From Lycium barbarum (Eukaryota > Streptophyta > Magnoliopsida > Solanales > Solanaceae): DNA of 64,000 nucleotides. The stretch covers positions 23,258,203 to 23,322,202 of the forward strand of contig NC_083341.1 of the NCBI RefSeq assembly GCF_019175385.1. Direction: 5' to 3'. Below the pieces are notes generated by a model. The model was not told the DNA's origin, did not search any database, and worked only from the letters and a program-made list of their open reading frames with translations. Made by a program: the position numbers and the translations under genes. This document shows, piece after piece, positions 36,295 through 47,560 of this stretch (within the stretch, counting starts at the first letter, position 1; each line of letters opens with the position of its first letter).

Positions 36295-37787
36295 TACCCA
36301 GTGAATCCCACAACGTGGGGTCTGGGGAGGGTAGAGTGTACGCAGACCTTACCCCCACCTTAGGTAGGGAGGCTATTTCCGGAAGACCCTCGGCTCAAGA
36401 AAAAGCATAAGAAAGGTCAGATACGGGCAAACAAATCAAAGCAATTATGAAAATGAAAACAATGAAAGTAAATAAGCCATTATAAACCAACAAATACTCG
36501 CAGAAATCAAGAGACAAGAAACTATAGAGCAACATAACTACTCGTAAGAAAGGATAAACGCGACTACCTACTAGCCTTCTACCCTAATATGAGTCCTCCA
36601 TACCCTCCTATCTAAGGTCATGTCCTCGGTAAGCAGGAAATACGCCATGTCCTGTCTAATCACTTCCCCCAATACTTCTTCGGCCTACCTCTACCTCTTC
36701 TGAAACCGTCGCTGGCCAACCTCTCACACCTCCGCACTGGGGCATTTGCATCTCTCCGCATCACATGCCCAAACCATCTCAGCCTCGCTTCCCGCATCTT
36801 GTCTTCCACTGAGGCTATTCCAACCTTGTCTCGGATGACTTCATTCCTAATCTTATCGTTCCTAGTGTGCCCACACATCCATCGCAGCATTCTCATTTCC
36901 GCCACTTTCATCTTCTGAACATGAGATTTCTTGACTGGCCAACACTCCGCCCCATACAACATAGTTGGTCTAACCACCACTTTGTAGAACTTGCCTTTAA
37001 GTTTCGGTGGCACCTTCTTGTCACACAACACTCCGGAGGCAAGCCTCTATTTCATCCACCCTGCACCAATACGGTGTGTGACGTCATCATCAATCTCGTA
37101 TAATAGACCCAAGATACTTGAAACTATCTTTCTTCTGTATGACCTGGGTGCCAAGATTCACTTCCACATCAGCCTCATGCACTATATCACTGAACTTGAA
37201 CTCCAAGTACTCTGTCTTGGTCCTACTCAACTTGAACCCTTTAGACTCCAGAGTTTATTTCCAAACCTCCAGCTTAGCGTTAACCCCGCTGCAAGACTCG
37301 TCAATCAGGACTATGTCATCCGCAAATAACATACACCATGGTACCTCACCCTGAATTTGCCGCGTCAATCCATAGATCACCAAGGAGAATAAAAATGGGC
37401 TAAGAGTTGATCCCTGGTGCAACCCCATCACCACTGGGAAGTTCTCTGAGTCTCCTCCCATAGTCCTTACCCTAGTCTTGGCCCCATCATACATGTCCTT
37501 GATCGCCCTAATGTACGCCACAGGTACACCTCTAGCCTCCAAGCATCTCCATAAAACCTCTCTCGGCACTTTGTCGTATGCCTTTTCTAGGTCTATGAAT
37601 ACCATCTGCAAGTCCCTCTTCCTCTCCCTATATTGCTCCACCAGTCTCCGTACAAGATGAATAGCTTTTGTAGTTGAGCGCCCCGGTATGAATCTTAATT
37701 AGTTCTCTAAGATAGACACGCCTTTCCTCACCCTCATCTCCACCACCCTTTCCCACACTTTCATAGTGTGGCTTAGCAGCTTGATCC
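36266..37787 (-). mobile_element. 5'-truncated RTE-type LINE
   Basis: Minus-strand non-LTR retrotransposon of about 1.5 kb between 12-bp duplications CTCAACTAGCAA (36254-36265 and 37788-37799). Its 3' tail on the minus strand is (TTG)n, plus-strand (CAA)n at 36263-36293, preceded by TGGGATTCACTGGGTATG. That tail type is known for plant RTE LINEs and the SINEs that use them. The 5' part including the endonuclease is missing. Element A shows the empty site (about 16498-16520). Confidence 0.9.
36660..37680 (-). pseudogene. LINE reverse transcriptase and C-terminal region (partial)
   Basis: The frame 37641-37255 carries RT blocks [38 protein letters not shown] and the catalytic [10 protein letters not shown] (FADD box). 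After a frame change, the region to 37032 reads as the KTEYLEFKF and YLGSII blocks. The frame 37031-36660 has the RTE C-terminal part: [47 protein letters not shown] and [11 protein letters not shown] stop at the right edge and at least one frameshift make it non-functional. Endonuclease absent. Confidence 0.9.
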
Positions 37788-37804
37788 CTCAACTAGCAAA
37801 AACC

Positions 37805-37821
37805 AAAAAAAAAAAAAAAAA
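37805..37821. repeat. A17 homopolymer
   Basis: Just beyond the 5'-side LINE duplication in G. The matching place in element A has only six A residues on the sense strand. Confidence 0.9.
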
Positions 37822-38916
37822 GTTAAACCATTCGATGAAAAGAACTCCGGCATTATATGGAATAGAGGAGTTAAAAGATTGCTAAGGTCAGCCAGATGAC
37901 TATCAAAGACGGTTAATACTCCAAGGTTGCTGGTATATGAGAACATCTTTTAAAAGGGAGGGAGAATAAATTCAATTCTAAGATAAACTACAATATTCCC
38001 AAGTTCAAAAGAGGGAAATGCACTGGCTTGAAGGAGACAAAATTTGAGATGAACCAATATATCAAGAATGCGCTAAAGAAAAGTGAGAATGGACTAAATA
38101 AAAGTATATTATGAGACAACTATGAAAAAGGAGGCATGACAAGATGATGAAAGTTTAGCAGATCAAAGAGAATAAGTTTCATCAATGCGATACATTGTAT
38201 TCCAGACTATGACTCGAATCACTCGCGCCTAAGAAATTTTAGGTAAATTTAGATATGCAGTAAAGTACTCCAAGGGGTAACAGAAGGAGTAAGAAAGGCC
38301 GCATGTGACCAGGGATAAGTATAAGGGACAATCTGAAATAAAATAATCACTGAGAATAATAAGTCACTAGCAAGGAAATGCTATTGCAAATCCCCGGGGC
38401 GCTACCGTAGGTGGAACTATGATGATATTGTAAGGAATTAAAGAGTCCGACCAAGGAATTAAAAGGAGATGATATGGTATGTATATAAGGTCGACTAGTA
38501 CAAAATGGGATGATCTAAAATAACACCAGAGAAGCAAGCAAGGAAAGGTACTATATCTGAACAAGAGAGTTTGTCTACTAGTAAAGAAATAAAGAGCAAG
38601 GCAAAAGAGTACAACAATCAAGAGTGCTCACAGATCGGCAGGGAGCCGTAGCAATCATGAGTTAAGATCGTTTTAATGGCAACAGGTCCCAGGACGGTAG
38701 CTAGATACCAGTTAACCACTGGGCATATACATAAGAACATGAGAATATGGAACTAATGAATGAGTTCGACAAAGAATTGGGATAATATGAAAGAATAATA
38801 ATGAGCTCATAGTATAAGAAAATGGAGATCAGGAACTAAACGAGGTCAGTCATTTCAAGAAATTAATGATAGCATCGTAAGCTCGCAAGCTACAACATTC
38901 GAGGATGAATGTTTCT

Positions 38917-38928
38917 AAGGGGGGAGGA
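38917..38928 (+). promoter_or_regulatory. Element G polypurine tract
   Basis: AAGGGGGGAGGA abutting the 3' LTR; it primes plus-strand DNA synthesis. Preceded by the conserved CATTCGAGGATGAATG motif also found before the F polypurine tract. Confidence 0.9.
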
Positions 38929-41721
38929 TGTTACACCTCGCACTTTGATAGCATGAGCACGCCATGTATTTCATAGTCTTAATGGAGTATTGGAGACGTC
39001 CCATGAAGTTTTGAAAGGTACAAGACATGGGAAGTACATAACAATAAAGTAAATGATGAATTATGATATCGTAAGTCGTAACCGGGAAGGACAACCTTGG
39101 AACCAAAGGACATGACCATTATCAAGTATTATTAATGATAAATATCATGTATGGAAAGTTTCGGAAGATTCCAGGACAAAGCAAAACGAAGAAAATAAGT
39201 TTGCCGAAAATTTGGAAAATGTTGGCAGAATTTTGGACAGAAATTTTGGGTCAAGTTTAGAGGGGTATATCTCCTAGTATATAAGGAGTTTTGAAGTGAA
39301 ACAAAACCCTAAATTGAATTTCATGAAGTCTAGTTTCCAACGCAACAAACCGTTTGTCCATACGACATCAGAGTAGAGAGATATTCGCGTTTTCGCGAGA
39401 CTACGCAGTCAGCCTTGCTGGGACCCACTATGGTGGCAGCCGACCTTCTTTTATATTAATTACGTTTTAAAGGCCATTTTAAGTCATTTTCACTTGAAAC
39501 TTCGTCCCTAAGCTCCTAAGACCCTCCTAAGTCAAATCATAAAGACCCTAAGCCAGAACAATAGGGTTTCACCCATGTTCTATCGAAAGAGTTCCAAGAG
39601 AGCAAGAAGAAGAACTCTTAAGGTATTGGATGCAAGTCGAAGCTTGAGTTCTTGTTGTTGTTGCTGGGTCTAGAGGATTCTTAGAGGTGAAGCAAGCTCA
39701 ATAAATGTAAGAATATGTCTCTCCTCCATGTATTTGAGCTTATAGAAGTCGTGACCAAATTGTACAGTTGAAAACTTGTGAAATAAAGCTCAAAAATCGT
39801 AGTTGTGATGTTGTTAGTTGCTAAACTGTTTTGAAGTTGTTCTTGTGGTATTTTATGGCTGGAAATTGATGGAATAACTTGGATATTCTATTTTTGATGT
39901 TGTTCTTATTGTTTTGGTGTTGGTTTGAATTGGAAAGAGGTAAAAGATATAGGGGAAGTGCTGCCCGATTTTCTAAAAATCATAGATATGTTGTTCTTGT
40001 GTTGTTGGACTGTTTTGAAGTATTACGTACATGTTATTGTGGCTGGAAATCAGAGTAGATAATATGAATATGGTGAACTTAATGTTGTGGTACATGTCCA
40101 TGTGTTTATATGAGGATTTGATGGAAGAATTGCAAGTAAACTTGAAATAGAATTTATAGAATAAGATGTTATGCATATGGGCTATTTTGGAAGAATCTAT
40201 CAGATGGATTTTGATTTAACCTAGTACCGCAATGTGAACATGCATTATGATTGATATGGTGTTGTTGTATTGGATTGAGTTGAGTTGAGTGGAAGTGAAT
40301 GTTACAAGGGAGATGCTACTCGAATTTCGACAGATTTAAGAGAATTTAATTTAAAGGCTTAAGACAAGCATATGGGGATAAGCTTAACAATAGTATGAAT
40401 GGTTTTATATGTAGGTTATGAGATAGCGAATTATACTAAGTAGATTTCAAGACAAGAAGTAAGTTGGAAAGCCAAGAAGTAAGCTTCCGGGTACGTTAAG
40501 GCTATCCCTTCTTTTCATTGGCATGATTTCTACTATTGAGCCACCTTTGACTATTCGCACCAAGATGTGCTAGTCATGAAGGGTATACTCGGGTTACCAT
40601 AACCCTGTTGTAATAATTTTCTCCAGTTAAGGATGGGTATAAGAATAGTTAGGTTATATAAGATGATAGAATGACAAAAAGAATAACTAGTGTACATGTT
40701 GTTTACAGGCTATTATGTTGCCTTCAAGTTATCATTATATGTTTGTATATGCCTGTCCTATGAGCCATGGAGTTGTTTCCTGGCCTATGAGCCGTGGAGT
40801 TAATTATACCTAACCTACGGGTCATGGAGTTGTTACCTGACCTACAGGACATTGAGTTGATTATACTTGACCTACGGGTCATGGAGTTGATTATACCTGA
40901 CCTACGGGTCATGGAGTTGATTATACCTGACCTACGGGTCATGGAGTTGATTATAACTAACATACGGGTCATGGATTTGATTATACCTGGCCTATGAGTC
41001 ATGGAGTTATTTATGCCTGACCTTCGAGTCACGGAGTTATACCTATAGAATTATGTTATCTTGCCTCAGATGAGAGGCACCCAGGTAGAGTACTTCCAGA
41101 TGCTTTCTTGAGATATCCAAAGTACAACTTGTTACTTCATTTCAGTTGTTATCTTACCTTACATACTCGGTACATTGTTCATATTGATGTCACTTTTGCT
41201 GGGGGCACTGCATTCATGTCTGCAGGTGCAGATCGACAGATTGATAGACCTTCCCAGTAGGCAGGATCTGATATCAGCTGATTAGTAAGCTCTTTTTTTG
41301 TTTGGAGTTGCCAGGTTCTTGGAGTCTCTCCTTTATTATTACAGATTGTATGATATAGTCACACATTCCTTACAGGCTTGTAGACGAGTCCTGTAAATAG
41401 TGTGTCTGTGTGATAGCCTTATCAGCTTGTATATGTCTTCTTGGATACTGTTGGCCTTGTACGATCATAGTAGCCTCGTCGGCTTGCTCAGTTGTGTATA
41501 TGTATTTTGGATGTAAGAGTGCCCAGTTTGGACGATATAGTCAGTATTTATATATATATCCAGATTTCGGCCTCGCCAGTTTGTACGTATTGTCTGTGTG
41601 CAGGTAGCCCTTATCGGCTTAAGCTGGAAGTTACTCCCAGAGCTTCAAATTTAGAGTGGTTCGCTCGGGCCTAGTTTGGCATCGAGTGCCAGTCACGCCA
41701 CTCCTGATTTGGGGTGTGACA
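38929..41721 (+). repeat. Element G 3' LTR (2,793 bp)
   Basis: Matches the 5' LTR over its length. Ends GGGGTGTGACA, keeping the canonical CA terminus. Tandem array at 40738-41040. The inverted repeat seen at 31505-31523 is decayed here (CGGTACATTGTTCATATTG). Confidence 0.92.
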
Positions 41722-41726
41722 TGAGA

Positions 41727-42010
41727 TGTCCATGGTTCATCCGGTGTTTCACATTTTGATGTTGAGATTGTACAAACCTGATCCTTCCCGTGTATTGAAC
41801 CATGAAGTGATTGAAATCAATGAAGGGTTGTCTTATGAAGAAGAACCCGTTTAGATTCTAGATTGTCAAGTTAGGAGGTTGAGAAAGAAGGATGTGGCGT
41901 CAGTTAAAGTGTTGTGGCGAAACCATAATACTGAGGAAGCTACTTGGGAAGAGGAGGAGGACATGAAGAAAATATATCCTCATGTTCCCTATTGCAGGTA
42001 TGAGTTAAAG
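41727..42010 (+). pseudogene. Element F chromodomain, resumed after G
   Basis: The reading frame continues with SMVHPVFHILMLRLYKPDPS, then INEGLSYEEEPV, a TAG where Gln is expected (about 41851), and the chromodomain RRLRKKDVASVKVLWRNHN and TEEATWEEEEDMKKIYPH. The first part of the protein is at 28991-29264. A chromodomain reads histone marks and biases integration. It ends before ATTCGAGGATGAATG and the polypurine tract. Confidence 0.9.
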
Positions 42011-42112
42011 TTTCTAGCTATTCTTATACGAATCGTTGTGTTTGTTTGAAACAACTTGTGCTTTGGTGAATACTTTCTAGGCTATGATTCTCATTCGAGG
42101 ATGAATGATCAT

Positions 42113-42125
42113 AAAGGGGGGATAA
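42113..42125 (+). promoter_or_regulatory. Element F polypurine tract
   Basis: AAAGGGGGGATAA abutting the 3' LTR start TGTAACATCCCG; primes plus-strand DNA synthesis. Confidence 0.88.
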
Positions 42126-42932
42126 TGTAACATCCCGTAAATTCGTATAGAATAGGAAAACGTTATACAAGCTATGTTTAACCTTATACGTTAGGTTACG
42201 TTCACAATTCGGGGCTTAGAAACATAATCGGGGAGTGTTGGGATGAAAATCCCATTGTTACGGTAATGGGGCTATTCTACGTCAAAAAGTTCAGCCCGTA
42301 CTTCAAAGGACGAGACGTCCTTTCTGGGAGTCCTTTCCCCGTACCTCCACTTGATCCACTTGAATTTTAGGGTGTTGTATAGCCGAGAAGAACGGCCCGT
42401 ACATCAAAGGACGGGACGTCCATTCTGCTCGTCCTATTCTTGCCTCTTAACATTAACTCACTGGAAATCTAAGGGAGAGTACGGGCAGAAGGTACAACCC
42501 ATACTTCTAAGTACGTCCCATACATCTCGGGTTTACTTTCCCCGCCTCTCAACTTTATTCATTGGAATTTTCAGTCAAAGTACGGCCTGAAAAAACGGTC
42601 CATACTTAGAAGTACGCCCCGTCCTTCTTGGACATACTTCTCCCCGCATCCATCAGAATAATAAATACATAGGTCCAGTTAATTTTATCACTTTTTATCT
42701 GTTCAAAAACCCTAAGTATGAAAAATACTTCTTTAAACTGCCTAACTCAAGGGAGTAGCAAGATAATCTATTTCAAGGGAATTAAAGCTATGGTTTAAGA
42801 GATTTTTCTCTAGGAAAGCAAATTGCTAAACTGCGAATAACGTGATTAAGGTATGTCTCTTTCAAAAATCCTTTCGACTATGAAGGCAATTTTTTTATGT
42901 CTCTCGTTCAAAACCTTTTTGGGTAAAGTATG
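42126..42932 (+). repeat. Element F 3' LTR, segment 1
   Basis: First 807 bp of the 3' LTR, up to the target copy GTATG (42928-42932) of element H. Compared with the 5' LTR it has small insertions, for example CCGAGAAGAACGG near 42383-42395 where the 5' copy reads ACGG. Confidence 0.9.
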
Positions 42933-43494
42933 TGTCACAGCCCAACTAGGGTCTATGACGGGTACCCGGAGCTAACTACCGAGCACTACTCATCATGCTG
43001 ACTACTATGCTCCACCTGGGCATACCTCATTTTCAATACAAACCTATCATGAAACAATCTCCCAAAACATGCGTATGTACATAATATACAATGGACCCAC
43101 ACATAAGTATCTACGAGCCTCTAACTGAAATGCTGGAATTATAAGGACGGGACAAGACCCCGCCATGCCCCAAATATGTACACAAAAGAATAACTAACAG
43201 GTTGCACCTCTGAAGTAGTCGGGTGCTCCTGTGCAACTGCAGAGTAAGCTCCTAAGTATCTGCACCGTCTCCCTGTCTACCTGTGGGCATGAACACAGCG
43301 TCCAAAAATGAATGGACGTCAGTACGAATAATGTACTGAGTATGTAAGGCATACATGGTAACATAACAAAGGAATATCAAAAGCATAAGAAGAGAAGATA
43401 ACTGTAACTGCTTGCCTCTTAAGGCGGAATCATGCATGCTTAATTTCTACCTTTATAACATATCACACATATATACATAAGCTGTCTGAATCAA

Positions 43495-43705
43495 TAGCAT
43501 CATTAGCCCGCGACCGGGCCTCTTGCGTCCGGGCTAATCATGTCACGCAGCCCATTAGTGGTGTCATGTCCGGCCAAGTAGGTGCGGTGTTATCTTAAGC
43601 CGCCAGCCTTAACGGTGTCATGCCCGGCTAAGTAGCTGCGGTGTTGTCATAAGCCGCCCGCATTAGCGGTGTCATGCCCAGCCATCTAGGCGCGGTGTAA
43701 TCATA
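43495..43705. repeat. Tandem array in H 3' LTR, about 58-bp units
   Basis: Repeated blocks of GGTGTCATGCCCGGCCAAGT, GCGGTGT and TAAGCCGCC, with GCGGTG / AAGCCGC arms able to pair. The counterpart in the other LTR is at about 51345-51540. Confidence 0.8.
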
Positions 43706-44801
43706 CATACGTTCTTATCATAAAGCATACATAAGAGCTCAAGTAAGCACTGTAACTCTATCGGAGTGACGTAAGGCCGATAACCTCCGATTACATTATG
43801 GAACATTATGATCGTCATGTCTCACCTTGAAGGAACAAGCATTACAAGGAGAGGCTATCAACAATGAATAGCATCATATCATTATTATGGAACATGTCTC
43901 ATCTCTATCTTGTAGGAGACTTTTAATACTCTTTAGCTTTTATCTTTTGGAATGTAACAAGGTCATGGGAATTACCGGAAAGAAATTACAATATATATAG
44001 GAATCATGACTTTGAATGAAGGGCAAGCCTTACATATCTTTATATCTTTTTAACTCTATTGCCTACTTGCTTGCCTTTCGAGCTCGCGATATTACCTTCA
44101 CGAGAATATATACTAAGATTAGACAATTGGAAACATACTTAATCTTAAGCTAAAGAAATTAAGAGTAATTGAAAATTTGGCGACAATTCATTCGTTTCGA
44201 CAACTTCTTCCATAAAATAAGATAACCCTCAAACAGTAATAAGAACACCCATGATAACATAATCACAAAATTCTTCAAGCTAAACATTGTTTGCTTCTTA
44301 AATCCACTTTCAAAATCATCCATAACCATACCTATTTTACAACTTCATATCTATTCTCATATAATACTCCTTTAACATCATTTGTATTATTCAACACAAG
44401 ATTGTACTCATAACACATCAAAAACTATTATTCAAATCAAGCCATTAATCAAGAGTATCACTATTTCCATATTGCACTCCATATTCTCCTCTCTTCCATA
44501 TTGCAAGTCTTTTAACCTCTCAATATTCTTAATAACATGAATTGAACACAAAACTTACCTTTAATGATATAGGAATGGACTTTGGATGTAAATACTTAAC
44601 TTGGAGAAAACCCTACTTCAACACTAAAGAGATTCTTGGTTTCCACAAACCCTAGAGTGTACTCTTGCACTTGATTCTACTAATTCTTGGTGTTTACTCC
44701 TTGATTTCCCTTGTATATATGATAATATAATGAAAGGATTTTTCTAGAACCTTCAAGACTTGGAGAGAGAATGAAATCTGAAAATTTAGGGTGTAACTCG
44801 T

Positions 44802-44810
44802 CTATTTATA
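44802..44810 (-). promoter_or_regulatory. TATA box of H 3' LTR
   Basis: Minus-strand TATAAATAG; the copy in the 5' LTR is at 52638-52646. The CpG-rich palindrome array starts about 15 bases upstream of it in the direction of transcription. Confidence 0.65.
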
Positions 44811-44824
44811 GCTGAAACTGGAAA

Positions 44825-45085
44825 GTTCCAGATAAGCGGTTCGACGAACGGGTCGACGACCCATCGACGTGTCGACAGTCCATTGACTTGCTCCGTCGAC
44901 TAACACCAGAGAATCTGTGATTGCAGAAGTATGTCGACGGTCAGGTTGACGGTCCCGTCGACGTGTCGACGGTCCATCGACTTGTTCCGTCGATTGACGC
45001 TTGCAGGTCTCAGTCTGCAGGAACATATTGACAGTGTGCAGTGACGGTCCAGCGACATGTCAACGGCCCATCGACAGTGACTGGT
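44825..45085 (-). promoter_or_regulatory. CpG-rich palindrome array of H 3' LTR
   Basis: Dense repeats of GTCGAC joined to CGGTCC or CGGCCC (for example GTCGACGGTCCATCGAC). The other LTR (52665-52925) keeps more perfect cores such as GTCGACGGCCCGTCGAT. Confidence 0.65.
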
Positions 45086-45368
45086 GTCTATAAAATTTCC
45101 CTGATTCAGTTCAGATTTTGCCGATTCGATTTGTTCAACTTCTAACCCCGTAAATCACCAGGAATACCTGTTGGTACATTTGTATTCGAGGTAAGATATT
45201 CGCTACCTTAACTATCTCCTACGGGCTTTCTTCTCTTGCCTCAAATGTCTTTGGAATCTTAATTAGAATCATTAAGTATCCCTTTTTACTAGTAGGGATA
45301 TCATATATACCTTAACTTATGTTGGCCTATTTACCACATAACGACATGAAATTTTCTGAGGTGTAACA

Positions 45369-45383
45369 CTCCCCCTCCCTCTT
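45369..45383 (-). promoter_or_regulatory. Element H polypurine tract
   Basis: Minus-strand AAGAGGGAGGGGGAG directly before the 3' LTR. Confidence 0.88.
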
Positions 45384-45625
45384 GGGAATTCTACAGAAAT
45401 TTCGCCAGAGTTTTCCCTATAATATTTCACTACCACTTGTCACAACAACCCACAATAACATCGTCTCACAGGAATACAACAAAATGGCAAGAAAATATGG
45501 CCATACACGACCAAAAGCATTAAAAGAAATCATCACATACCTTATGATAATGGCGTCTCATCTTGAATCTCTTCCGGGGGTGGAAACAAATGCGGATACT
45601 TGGACTTCATGTCTTCTTCTGATTT

Positions 45626-46130
45626 CTAAGTCATCTCCTCTCGGTTATTATATCTCCGCAAGACCTTAACTGAAGCTACTTCTTTATTTCTAAGCTTCCG
45701 TACTTGCCTATCTAGTATGGCAATGGGTACCTCTTCATAAGCCAACTTCTCTGTAACTTGAATATCCTTCACTGGCACGATTCTAGCTAGATCTCCAACA
45801 CATTTATGGAGCATTGACACATGAAAAACTGGATGGACCGATTCAAGCTCTGGAGGTAAAACTAGTTCATAAGCCACATGGCCCATCTTGCGTATAATCT
45901 TATTAGGTCCAACATATTGAGGATTTAATTTTCCCTTCTTGCCAAATCTCATCACGCCTTTCATCGGTGATACCTTCAGGAATACCCAATCATCAACTTG
46001 GAATTCTAAGTCTCGCTGATGGTTGTCAGCATAATATTTTTGGCGACTTTGGGCTGTCAAAAATCGATCTCGGATAAACTTGATATTTTCCACCGCTTGT
46101 TGGACCAACTCCGGACCTATTAGCTGTACC
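45626..46130 (-). pseudogene. Element H integrase C-terminus and chromodomain
   Basis: An uninterrupted 160-residue frame (46108-45626): RQKYYADNHQRDLEFQVDDW, VFLKVSPMKGVMRFGKKGKL, the GPY/F-type module QYVGPNKIIRKMGHVAYELV, HPVFHVSMLHKCVGD, EEVPIAILDRQVRKLRNKEV and the chromodomain core ASVKVLRRYNNREEMT, with the final EEATWE block lost to a frameshift. In the direction of transcription it lies just downstream of the integrase core. Confidence 0.9.
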
Positions 46131-46990
46131 TCTTCTACTTCAAACCATCTAATTAGGGATCTACACTTCCTTCCACATAGAGCTTAATATGGGGTTATCT
46201 AAATACTGGAATGATAGTTGTTGTTGTATGCAAACTCGATAAGTGGTAAGTGATCATCCCAACTACTTTCGACATCTAGCATACATGCCCGTAACATATA
46301 TTCTAAGGTCTGAATGGTACGTTCAACTTGTCCATCCGTTTGTGGATGAAATGTTATACTGAGTCTCACTTGAGTTCCCAAACCTTCTTGAAAGGACTTC
46401 CAGAATTTAGCAGTAAATTGTGCTCCTCTATCCGTGATAATAGACACTGGGACCCTATGAAGTCGCACTATCTCCTTAAGATACAACCTTACATAATCTT
46501 CTGCTGAATATGTAGTTTTAACTGGAAGAAAATGGGTTGATTTCGTCAGTCTGTCCACGATCACCCATATGGAATCATGCTTACGCCAAAAATGAGGCAA
46601 CCCTACAATAAAATCCATATTGATTACTTCCCATTTCCAAGTTGGAATCTCCATAGCTTGCAAAAATCCTCCTGGCTTCTGATACTCAATTTTCACTTGT
46701 TGGCAATTGGACACTGGGCCACAAATTCTGCTACATCTTTCTTCATTCTATCCCACCAATACATTAACTTGAGATCGTGATACATCTTTGTTGCTCCTGG
46801 ATGAATAGAATAATAGGAGTAATAAGCTTCTTCCAAAATCTGACGACGCAATCCCGCCACATCCGGTACACAAAGTCTGCCTCGACACTTGAGAACTCCA
46901 TCTGCAGAGGCTTCAACTGGTGACTTTTCTTTCTCAGGAAATATATCTCTATAGTGGCTCAATTGGGGATCTCCATATTGGCGCCTTCTT
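46131..46990 (-). pseudogene. Element H integrase core
   Basis: Zinc-finger part in frame 46962-46693 (HPGATKMYHDLKLMYWWDRM ... AQCP), then a frameshift near 46700-46720 at the second Cys pair (NCQQVK). The core in frame 46714-46199 has the first Asp in NMDFIVGLP, the second in ITDRGAQFT and the Glu in GQVERTIQTLE, so the DDE triad is intact. It catalyses strand transfer of cDNA ends. The frame runs out at 46199, beyond YNNNYHSSI. Confidence 0.93.
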
Positions 46991-47238
46991 ACTTCCGTAT
47001 CTAAAGATGAAACAACTGAATTATTAATACCAACCCTTGCATTGCCTGAATCAATTAGACGAACTCCAAGGCTAGCTAGCTAGTGAAGCTCATGGATTAA
47101 TTTTTTCTTCTTCAAAGGGACCTCACATAGAGTACCCATTGATTTGCGGCTAAGTGCATCAGCTACTACATTCGCCTTTCCGGGGTGGTATAAAATACTT
47201 ACATCATAATCTTTCAGTAGTTCTAACCACCGCCTCTG

Positions 47239-47560
47239 TCATAGGTTCAAATCCTTCTGCTTGAAAATATATTGGAGGCTTTTGTTATCCGTGTAGATAT
47301 CAACATGAACGCCATACAAATAGTGTCTCCACATCTTTAGTGCATGAATAACCGCAGCCAATTCAAGATCATGAGTTGGATAATTCTTCTCATGTTTCCG
47401 CAACAGTCGGGAAGAATAGGCAATGACTTTACCATGCTGCATCAACACGCAACCCAATCCAACACCAGAGGCATCACAATACACAACATAACCATCGGCC
47501 CCCTCTGGAAGGGTTAAAACTAGAGCTGAAGTAAACCTATCCTTTAATTCCTGAAAACTG
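47239..47560 (-). pseudogene. Element H RNase H
   Basis: Frame 47484-47239: [20 protein letters not shown] (Asp), [20 protein letters not shown] (Glu), [20 protein letters not shown] (Asp in TDN) and FKQKDLNL, then TGA where CGA (Arg) is expected. All acidic residues I can identify are kept. A frameshift near 47560 separates it from RT. Confidence 0.9.

Larger units (their letters stand above)
32058..38928 (+). other. Element G internal region, non-coding
   Basis: No gag, protease, RT or integrase signature in any frame. The sense strand is conspicuously purine-rich. The first 230 bases (PBS and leader) align with the H leader (AGTAGAGTCTTGTTT, GTGAAGCGC, CACTTATAA, CAAGAG blocks). Contains J (34890-36076) and the LINE (36266-37787). 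The rest aligns with A in reverse. Ends with the motif ATTCGAGGATGAAT (38898-38911), shared with F at about 42093, followed by the polypurine tract. Confidence 0.8.
29265..41721 (+). mobile_element. Element G: non-autonomous (LARD-like) LTR retrotransposon
   Basis: Two LTRs of exactly 2,793 bp each by my coordinates (29265-32057 and 38929-41721), a PBS, a polypurine tract and an internal region without any recognisable gag-pol. Once solo LTR J and the LINE are removed, the internal region is about 4.1 kb. Flanking pentamers are AGAGA (29260-29264) and TGAGA (41722-41726), one mismatch; the F chromodomain sense resumes directly (EMSMVHPVFH). It is the same family as element A. The 5' leader resembles that of H, so an H-like element probably supplied the proteins. 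Confidence 0.9.
42933..45368 (-). repeat. Element H 3' LTR (2,436 bp)
   Basis: Plus-orientation ends TGTCACAGCCC and GGTGTAACA. Contains the GTGTCATGCCCGGCC-type tandem array (about 43495-43705), the CAGTAC...GTACTG inverted repeat (43319-43337), a minus-strand TATA box (44802-44810) and the GTCGAC-rich palindrome array (44825-45085). By my count it differs from the other LTR at about 8 of the first 90 bases. Confidence 0.92.

Noticed and set aside
29265..41721. G considered as a decayed autonomous Gypsy element
   Set aside because: Its internal region matches A but no part aligns by eye with gag or pol motifs, whereas equally old neighbours F and H keep theirs plainly.
43495..43705. CRISPR-like appearance of regularly spaced repeats (also 62961-63155)
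   Set aside because: Plant nuclear LTR context; repeats are contiguous tandem units without unique spacers.
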